Shown here in pieces: positions 58,659-64,000 of a DNA stretch of 64,000 nt. The position numbers were made by a program, and so were the translations under genes. The notes under the pieces were generated by a model. It saw only the letters and a program-made list of their open reading frames with translations, ran no database searches and was not told where the DNA came from. Within the stretch, counting starts at the first letter, position 1. Every line of letters starts with the position of its first letter. Source of the stretch: CAWGUU01 sp963825765 (GTDB lineage: Bacteria; Actinomycetota; Acidimicrobiia; Acidimicrobiales; AC-14); NCBI GenBank assembly GCA_963825765.1, contig CAWGUU010000009.1, positions 62,001 through 126,000 on the forward strand. Reading direction: 5' to 3'.

Positions 58659-60577
58659 CCATCGTCGAGGAGGAAGGCCGCAGCGGCACGCCGTCCGGAA
58701 AGGACCTGGAGACCCTCTGGGAGGACGCGCCGGGGCTGCCCGGCTTCTTCTCCACCGTCGACCACAAGCGCATCGGCATGCGCTACATCTACACGTCGTT
58801 CTTCTTCTTCTTCGTGGCCGGCCTCACCGCGTTGATGATGCGGGCGCAGCTGACCGGCCCCGAAGGCCAGGTGGTCGGGCCCGAGCTCTACAACGAGCTG
58901 ATGACGATGCACGGCACGACCATGATCTTCCTGTTCAACACGCCGGTGCTGGCCGGCTTCGGCAACTACCTCATCCCGCTCCAGCTCGGCACCCGGGACA
59001 TGGCGTTCCCCCGTCTGAACGCCTTCAGCTACTGGATCTTCCTGTTCGGCGGGATCTTCATGTACCTCAGCTTCTTCGTGGGGAAGATGCCCGACGGCGG
59101 CTGGTTCGCCTACCCGCCCCTGGTGAACAAGGCGTTCTCGCCCGGGCTCAACATGGACTTCTGGGGCCTCGGCGTGGTCTTCGTGGGCCTGTCCACCACT
59201 GTGGGGTCGATCAACTTCATCGTCACCATCTTCAAGCTGCGGGCTCCGGGGATGTCGGTGCAGCGGATGCCGATGTTCGTGTGGTCGATGCTCGTGTTCT
59301 CGTTCATGGCCATCTTCGCGGTGCCGGCGGTGACGCTGGCGGCGGGGCTGCTCGAGCTCGACCGGCTGTTCGGAACGTCGTTCTTCGTGCCCGAGCTGGG
59401 GGGCAGCACCCTGCTCTACCAGCACCTCTTCTGGTTCTGGGGCCATCCCGAGGTCTACATCCTGTTCGTGCCGGCCACCGGCATGATCAGCCAGATCATC
59501 CCGGTGTTCTCCCGCCGGCCGCTGGCCGGCTACCTGTGGGTGGCGGCGTCGCTCGTCACCATCGGGTTCATCAGCTTCGGCGTGTGGGTGCACCACATGT
59601 TCGCCACCGGCATGCCGGCGCTGGCCATGGCCTTCTTCTCGGCCGTCAGCCTTATCATCGCCATCCCCAGCGGCGTCCAGTTCTTCGCGTGGATCGCGAC
59701 GATGTGGAAGGGGAGGGTGCGCCTGACCACGCCCATGCTGTTCGCCGTCGGCTTCCTGCTCATCTTCCTGCTGGGCGGGATCACCGGGGTGATGGTGGCG
59801 GTGCTGCCGTTCGACTGGCAGGTCACCGACAGCTACTTCGTGGTGGCCCACTTCCACTACGTGCTCAACGGGGCGGTGGTGTTCCCGATCTTCGGGGCCA
59901 TCTACTACTGGGTGCCGAAGATGACGGGGCGGATGCTGAGCGAGCGCCTCGGCAAGATCAGCTTCTGGGTGATGTTCGTGGGGTTCAACATCACCTTCTT
60001 CCCCATGCACATCCTCGGGTTCCTGGGCATGCCCCGGCGGGTCTACACGTACCGGGACGGGCTGGGCTGGGAAGGGCTCAACGTGATGGTCAGCCTCGGC
60101 TCCCTGGTCTTCGGCCTGGGCACCGGCATCACCCTCGTGAACTTCCTGTGGAGCAGGTGGAAGGGCCGGAAGGCGGGCGACGACCCGTGGGACGCCGACA
60201 GCCTGGAGTGGTCGACCACGTCGCCCCCGCCCGAGTACAACTTCGCCGCCATCCCGGTGGTGGCCAGCGCCCACCCGCTGTGGGACCAGAAGCCGCTGCC
60301 CTATGCCGAGTCCGGCGACGAGCAGGAGACCCGCGGCCTGGGGCCGGAGGGGGCCGTCGAGCGGGAGACGCCGGTCACCAGCGGGATCGACACCCGTCCC
60401 GAGGGCAACCTCGCCATCCCCCAAGAGACGTACCTGCCGCTCGGGGTGGCCGGCGGCCTGGCCGTGCTGTTCCTGGGGCTGCTCGTCAACGCCGCGGCGG
60501 TGGCCGTCGCCGGCGCCGGCGTGGCCGTCGTCGCACTGGTGTGGTGGGCGTGGCGCACCGAGGAGGACCTGACGTGA
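58655..60577 (+). CDS. ctaD: Cytochrome c oxidase subunit I
   Basis: The catalytic 640-residue heme-copper subunit. It has about 12 membrane helices, the low-spin heme His in TMHGTTMIF, the copper B His-Tyr motif WGHPEVYILFVP, VHHMFATGM and the heme a3 HFHYVLNG. The last 60 residues after the oxidase core add two hydrophobic segments (LGVAGGLAVLFLGLLVN and a second), like a fused small subunit IV. The GTG start overlaps ctaC. Confidence 0.95.
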   Translation: MTIVEEEGRSGTPSGKDLETLWEDAPGLPGFFSTVDHKRIGMRYIYTSFFFFFVAGLTALMMRAQLTGPEGQVVGPELYNELMTMHGTTMIFLFNTPVLAGFGNYLIPLQLGTRDMAFPRLNAFSYWIFLFGGIFMYLSFFVGKMPDGGWFAYPPLVNKAFSPGLNMDFWGLGVVFVGLSTTVGSINFIVTIFKLRAPGMSVQRMPMFVWSMLVFSFMAIFAVPAVTLAAGLLELDRLFGTSFFVPELGGSTLLYQHLFWFWGHPEVYILFVPATGMISQIIPVFSRRPLAGYLWVAASLVTIGFISFGVWVHHMFATGMPALAMAFFSAVSLIIAIPSGVQFFAWIATMWKGRVRLTTPMLFAVGFLLIFLLGGITGVMVAVLPFDWQVTDSYFVVAHFHYVLNGAVVFPIFGAIYYWVPKMTGRMLSERLGKISFWVMFVGFNITFFPMHILGFLGMPRRVYTYRDGLGWEGLNVMVSLGSLVFGLGTGITLVNFLWSRWKGRKAGDDPWDADSLEWSTTSPPPEYNFAAIPVVASAHPLWDQKPLPYAESGDEQETRGLGPEGAVERETPVTSGIDTRPEGNLAIPQETYLPLGVAGGLAVLFLGLLVNAAAVAVAGAGVAVVALVWWAWRTEEDLT

Positions 60578-61197
60578 CGGCGACGACGGTCCCTGTGGGC
60601 GGCGTCGACGGCGTCGCCGGCCCCATCCGACCGTCCACCCGGCGGAGCTACGGCACCGCCTGGTGGGGCATGGCCGTGCTGATCATGACCGAGGGGATGG
60701 TGTTCGCCATCCTGCTGGCCTCGTACTTCTTCCTGCGGGCGTCGTCCACCGAGTGGCCGCTGGGAGGGATCGAGGCGCCGAAGCTCGAGCTGGCCCTGCC
60801 GTTCAGCTTCGTCCTGTGGGGCAGCAGCATCCCGATCTTCTGGGCCGAGGCGTCGATCCGCAAGGGTCTGATCGGCCGGTTCAAGATCGGGATGGCGATC
60901 AGCTTCGTGATGGGGCTGTCGTTCCTGCTCTTCACCTTGTACGACTTCGAGGAGCTGACCTTCGGGTGGCGGGACAACGCCTACGGCTCGATCTACTACA
61001 CGATCGTCGGGCTCCATGCCTGGCACGTGTTCGTGGGCCTGGCCATCAGCGTCGCCATCCAGGCCAAGGCGTGGCTGGGGCGCTACGACCGCGGCCGCCA
61101 CGCCAGCGCCGAGGTGTTCTCCCTGTACTGGCACTTCGTCGACGGGATCTGGCTGCTCGTGTTCCCGGCCCTCTTCCTCTCGGTGCACTGGCTGTGA
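60574..61197 (+). CDS. ctaE: Cytochrome c oxidase subunit III
   Basis: A 207-residue subunit III with five membrane helices. Typical stretches are EGMVFAILLASYFFLRAS, GLHAWHVFVGLA and the C-terminal YWHFVDGIWLLVFPALFL. The GTG 60574 overlaps the ctaD stop by four bases. Confidence 0.94.
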   Translation: MTATTVPVGGVDGVAGPIRPSTRRSYGTAWWGMAVLIMTEGMVFAILLASYFFLRASSTEWPLGGIEAPKLELALPFSFVLWGSSIPIFWAEASIRKGLIGRFKIGMAISFVMGLSFLLFTLYDFEELTFGWRDNAYGSIYYTIVGLHAWHVFVGLAISVAIQAKAWLGRYDRGRHASAEVFSLYWHFVDGIWLLVFPALFLSVHWL

Positions 61198-61607
61198 GCG
61201 CGCTTCCGTCCTCCGAGACCGCCCGCCGGTCGCACAGCATCGTCTCGGCCATCAAGTCGGGGGTGACGGTCTGGTACGCCGTGCTGGGCGGCATCGGGGC
61301 CTGGACCATCCACCTGCTTGTGCTCACCAGCGTCGTGCAGTTCACCTGCAACGCCGGTGGCTACGAGTGGATCATGCACGTCACCACCCTCGTGACGCTG
61401 GCCATGACGGCGGTGGCCATGGCCCTCTCGCTGCGGCTCGTCCGCCAGGGCCGGAAGGCGGACGCCGACGGTGGCGGTGGCGGGAACGGCGGGGAGCGGA
61501 CCGTGTTCCTGGGCCAGCTGGGATTGCTCATCGGCGGGGTGAACTTCCTGCTCATCGCCCTGGAGGGGCTCTACGCGGTCCTCCTGGAGGCTCGGCGCTG
61601 TGGCTGA
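61194..61607 (+). CDS. Small membrane protein of the oxidase operon
   Basis: A 137-residue protein with three membrane segments: VWYAVLGGIGAWTIHLLVLTSVV, IMHVTTLVTLAMTAVAMAL and LGLLIGGVNFLLIALEGLYAVLL, split across the chain, with a charged Gly-rich loop between the second and third. It is coupled to ctaE by GTGA and overlaps the CtaG-like gene by eight bases. It may be an accessory subunit or assembly protein of the oxidase; no family is recognised. Confidence 0.72.
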   Translation: MSALPSSETARRSHSIVSAIKSGVTVWYAVLGGIGAWTIHLLVLTSVVQFTCNAGGYEWIMHVTTLVTLAMTAVAMALSLRLVRQGRKADADGGGGGNGGERTVFLGQLGLLIGGVNFLLIALEGLYAVLLEARRCG

Positions 61608-62466
61608 CCCCGGCCCCGCCGTCATGGTGCTGGCCGCCGGCGGCTGCTACTGGGCCGGCTGGCGCCGGACGGCGACCGCCGCGCCCCCCCAGCAACTGGT
61701 GACACAGAACCGCGTGTGGCGCGGTCCTGCGTCACCAGTTCGCACTGCGGGGCCGCTCGGCCGGCAGTGGTGGCGGCCCTGCCTGTTCGGGGCGGGGCTG
61801 GCCACTGTGGCCGTCGCCCTCGTCTCGCCCCTCGACGGGATGGCCCACACCAGCCTCACCGCCCACATGGTGCAGCACGTCCTGCTCCTGGTCGTGGGTT
61901 CCGCCCTGCTGGTGGCCGCCGCGCCGGTGCCGACCCTGCTGGCCGGGCTGCCGCGGGCCGTCCGCGACACGGCCGCCCACGGGTGGGCGCTGGTCAGGTC
62001 GTCCGCGTGCTCCCGGTGGTGGCCGGCGTGGATGGCGGCCGCGGTGGTCGTCCAGACGGCGGTGATGTGGGCGTGGCACGCCCCTGTCCTGTACGAGGCG
62101 GCGCTGGACTTCACGCCCGTCCACGCCGTCGAGCACCTGAGCTTCCTCGGCGCGGGGCTGCTGTTCTGGGGCGCCCTGGCCGCGGCGGTGGCCGGTCGAC
62201 GGGGCGCCGGCGTGGTGGCAATGTTCGTGGCGGCCCTGCCCGGCACCGCCCTCGGCGCCGCCCTCACCCTGGCCCCCCGGGCCTGGTACCCGGCGTACCC
62301 GTCGCTGGAGGACCAGCAGCTGGCCGGGGTCGTGATGTGGGGGTTCGCCGGGACGCTCTACGTCGTGGCCGCCGGCGTCGTGTTCGGGCTGTGGCTGGCG
62401 GCCGACGACACTGACATCGCGGCGGCCGACCGTCGATCTCCGACAGCCGTCGGAGCCGAGCCGTGA
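61600..62466 (+). CDS. CtaG-like cytochrome oxidase assembly factor with repeat inserted
   Basis: A 288-residue caa3-oxidase assembly protein of the CtaG (Bacillus) family with six or seven membrane segments and conserved His-rich spots such as SPLDGMAHTSLTAHMVQHVLLLV and WAWHAPVLYEAAL, split here by region, and DQQLAGVVMWGFAG. Residues 32-47 (around QQLVTQNRVWRGPASPV) come from a copy of the palindromic repeat at 61693-61741 that is read through in frame. The insertion lies in the loop after the first membrane segment, so the protein may still work. Confidence 0.88.
   Translation: MADPGPAVMVLAAGGCYWAGWRRTATAAPPQQLVTQNRVWRGPASPVRTAGPLGRQWWRPCLFGAGLATVAVALVSPLDGMAHTSLTAHMVQHVLLLVVGSALLVAAAPVPTLLAGLPRAVRDTAAHGWALVRSSACSRWWPAWMAAAVVVQTAVMWAWHAPVLYEAALDFTPVHAVEHLSFLGAGLLFWGALAAAVAGRRGAGVVAMFVAALPGTALGAALTLAPRAWYPAYPSLEDQQLAGVVMWGFAGTLYVVAAGVVFGLWLAADDTDIAAADRRSPTAVGAEP
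61693..61741. repeat. Palindromic repeat, copy 5, inside a coding region
   Basis: Perfect 10-bp arms AACTGGTGAC (61694-61703) and GTCACCAGTT (61731-61740) flank an inner ACCGCG/CGCGGT hairpin (61709-61725). The element is 49 bases long and 40 of 49 bases match copy 4. It adds about 16 residues to the CtaG-like protein without breaking the frame. Confidence 0.88.
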
Positions 62467-62504
62467 GCGAGCCAGAGGCGAGCGAACCAATGTGGCGCGC
62501 TTCG

Positions 62505-62571
62505 TCCGGCCGAAGGCCGGATGTCACGGATCTCATCGGTGCGCCAGCCGAAGGCGTGGTGCACCGATGAG
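62505..62571 (+). promoter_or_regulatory. Structured leader over the start codon of the lipoprotein cytochrome c
   Basis: A 7-bp hairpin, TCCGGCC with GGCCGGA around GAA (62505-62521), is followed by perfect 11-bp arms CTCATCGGTGC (62532-62542) and GCACCGATGAG (62561-62571). The second arm contains the ATG at 62567, so in the RNA the start codon would be paired. A translational switch or transcription terminator between ctaG and the next gene is possible. Confidence 0.6.
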
Positions 62572-62947
62572 CACGAGACGGGCTGGCCTCGTCGTGGCGC
62601 TGGTCGCGGTGCTGGCCGCCGGAGCCTGCGGCGGTGACGACTTCGTGCCGATCCGGGTGGTGCCCGGCGGGAGCGCGGAGGTCGGCAAGGAGCTGATCAC
62701 CAAGCTCGGCTGCGGCTCGTGCCACGAGATCCCCGGGATCAAGGGGGCGGACGGCCTGGTCGGGCCTCCTCTCATCAGGTTCGGCCGGCGCCAGATCATT
62801 GCCGGCCAGCTGGGCAACACCCCGGAGAACCTCGTGCGCTGGCTCATGGACCCGAAGGGTGTCGAGCCCAACACCGACATGCCCGACCTCGGCATCACCC
62901 CCGACCAAGCCCGCGACATCGCCACCTACCTCGAGCAGCTCGGGTAG
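62567..62947 (+). CDS. Lipoprotein monoheme cytochrome c
   Basis: A 126-residue lipid-anchored cytochrome c. ATG 62567 gives a signal peptide with lipobox LAAGAC. The heme site is CGSCH near residue 50, and the methionine ligand is in TDMPDLGITPDQA. It would carry electrons between the bc1 complex and the oxidase and lies directly before qcrB. Its start codon is inside an inverted repeat. Confidence 0.88.
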   Translation: MSTRRAGLVVALVAVLAAGACGGDDFVPIRVVPGGSAEVGKELITKLGCGSCHEIPGIKGADGLVGPPLIRFGRRQIIAGQLGNTPENLVRWLMDPKGVEPNTDMPDLGITPDQARDIATYLEQLG

Positions 62948-64000
62948 GTGGCCGTGTTCGACCGGGCGTTCCGATGGGTCGACTCCCGCCTCGGCGCCTC
63001 CAGGTTCGCCCGTAGCGCTCTGAACAAGATCTTCCCGGACAACTGGTCGTTCATGCTGGGCGAGGTCGCCCTCTACTGCTTCGTCGTCCTGCTGCTGACC
63101 GGCACCTACCTGACCTTCTTCTTCAGCCCGAGCGCCAACGTGGTGACCTACGACGGCAGCTACGGACCCCTGAACGGGCTGACCATGTCGGACGCCTTCC
63201 GGTCGACAGTCCACCTGAGCTTCGACGTCCGAGCCGGCCTGGTGTTCCGCCAGATGCACCACTGGGCGGCGCTGATCTTCGTGGCCGCCATCGTGGCCCA
63301 CCTGTGCCGGATCTTCTTCACCGGCGCCTTCCGCCGTCCCCGCGAGCTGAACTGGATCATCGGGGTGACCCTGCTGGCGCTCGCCATCTTCAACGGGTTC
63401 AGCGGGTACTCGCTGCCCGACGACCTGCTGTCGGGCACCGGCCTGCGCATCGCCTACTCGATCGCCCTGGCCGTCCCCGTCATCGGCACGTGGGCCGCGT
63501 TCCTGCTCTTCGGCGGCGAGTTCCCCTCGCACGACATCATCTCCCGCCTGTTCGTGCTCCACGTCCTGTTCGTGCCGGCGGTCATCGTGGGCCTGCTCGG
63601 GGCCCACCTGGCGATCCTGTGGCGGCAGAAGCACACCCAGTTCCCGGGGCCCGGCCGCACCGAGGACAACATCGAGGGCTCCCGCCTGTGGCCGACCTAC
63701 GCGGCCCGCTCCATCGGCCTGTTCGCCGGCGTGTTCGCGGTGATCGCCGTCCTGGGGGGGGTCGCCCAGATCAACCCCATCTGGCTCTACGGCCCGTTCG
63801 AGCCGTCGGCGGTCACCACGGCCTCCCAGCCGGACTGGTACATGGGCTGGATCGAGGGGGCGCTGCGGCTCTTCCCGGCGTGGCGGCTCCACGTGTTCGG
63901 CTACACCGTGTCCGAGCTGTTTCTCCCAGCGGTGGTGTTCCCCGGCGTGACGTTCGGGCTGCTGTACGCCTGGCCGTTCCTCGAGGCCCGGGTCACCCGC
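62948..64000 (+). CDS. qcrB: QcrB, cytochrome b subunit (3' end outside the window)
   Basis: The first 351 codons of actinobacterial cytochrome b, from GTG 62948 directly after the preceding stop codon. Heme-binding histidines are in RQMHHWAALIFVAAIVAH and FVLHVLFVP, and the quinone-site part FNGFSGYSLPDDLLSGTG replaces the usual PWGQMS-type stretch as in actinobacteria. The PDWYMGW segment (PEWY-equivalent) is near residue 296. The frame is open to the last base of the window. Confidence 0.95.
   Translation, partial: MAVFDRAFRWVDSRLGASRFARSALNKIFPDNWSFMLGEVALYCFVVLLLTGTYLTFFFSPSANVVTYDGSYGPLNGLTMSDAFRSTVHLSFDVRAGLVFRQMHHWAALIFVAAIVAHLCRIFFTGAFRRPRELNWIIGVTLLALAIFNGFSGYSLPDDLLSGTGLRIAYSIALAVPVIGTWAAFLLFGGEFPSHDIISRLFVLHVLFVPAVIVGLLGAHLAILWRQKHTQFPGPGRTEDNIEGSRLWPTYAARSIGLFAGVFAVIAVLGGVAQINPIWLYGPFEPSAVTTASQPDWYMGWIEGALRLFPAWRLHVFGYTVSELFLPAVVFPGVTFGLLYAWPFLEARVTR

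Noticed and set aside
1..64000. rRNA, tRNA, complete transposase or prophage genes
   Set aside because: None was recognised on either strand by reading; a covariance-model search was not possible here.

Overview
The window is high-GC bacterial DNA (about 70-73 % GC by eye) with dense, mostly GTG-started genes joined by 4-base GTGA/ATGA stop-start overlaps. Actinobacterial markers (polyphosphate glucokinase, an AfsR/SARP-type regulator, MSMEG_05xx-type families, a qcrCAB plus cta respiratory cluster, a calerythrin-like EF-hand protein) suggest an actinobacterium, perhaps Acidimicrobiia-like; the lineage is an inference.

Region 1 (1-14400, minus strand) is a cobalamin operon read from a clear promoter at 14354-14382: RHH-cobI, cobM, a degenerate tetrapyrrole methylase, cbiD, a cobL/cbiG-C/cobJ fusion, a ferredoxin, cobH, cobA, cbiM, cbiQ, a cbiX-cbiO fusion and a cobC-type aminotransferase, then fdhD, cobU and cobS. 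CbiX and CbiD indicate the cobalt-early route, and CbiM/CbiQ/CbiO give the cobalt importer. A KaiC-like ATPase lies at the left edge. Region 2 (14400-24450) is mixed: a lipoprotein, ppgK converging on and overlapping a cation/proton antiporter, a large SARP-type regulator, an aldo/keto reductase, a broken haloalkane dehalogenase, a GDSL lipoprotein and a lower-GC orphan gene.

Region 3 (24450-55040) is the most unusual part. Three divergent promoters (25083-25162, 44368-44398, 51275-51350) share an operator-like motif, and one of them adjoins an XRE-cupin regulator. The genes around them are: an FAD oxidoreductase, an MSMEG_0572-type protein and a cobalt-type nitrile hydratase; an operon of comA, an unknown gene, two aspartase/fumarase-family lyases and a PLP enzyme that matches the bacterial coenzyme M pathway, followed by DUF1116 and DUF2877 genes; an AIR-synthase-related gene; GNAT and radical-SAM genes; and carbamate kinase, fdrA and an MSMEG_0565-type glycosyltransferase. 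This looks like a Nit1C-like nitrogen-starvation/cyanide gene set without its nitrilase, mixed with nitrile hydratase, an FdrA/AllG/AllH-type carbamoyltransferase and coenzyme M synthesis. Between these blocks lie unrelated genes (Ca-binding secreted protein, GH13 enzyme, MerR, thioredoxin, DJ-1/PfpI, SDR, GT2, EF-hand protein, Hsp20).

Region 4 (55180-64000) holds a DHFR-like reductase and a respiratory cluster: qcrC, qcrA, ctaC (fused to cytochrome c), ctaD, ctaE, a small membrane protein, a CtaG-like assembly factor, a lipoprotein cytochrome c and the first 351 codons of qcrB.

Five copies of a palindromic repeat of about 50 bp are scattered through the window, one of them in frame inside the ctaG-like gene. 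Four genes carry probable single-base frameshifts, which may be mutations or sequence errors. No rRNA, tRNA, CRISPR array or complete insertion sequence was seen.
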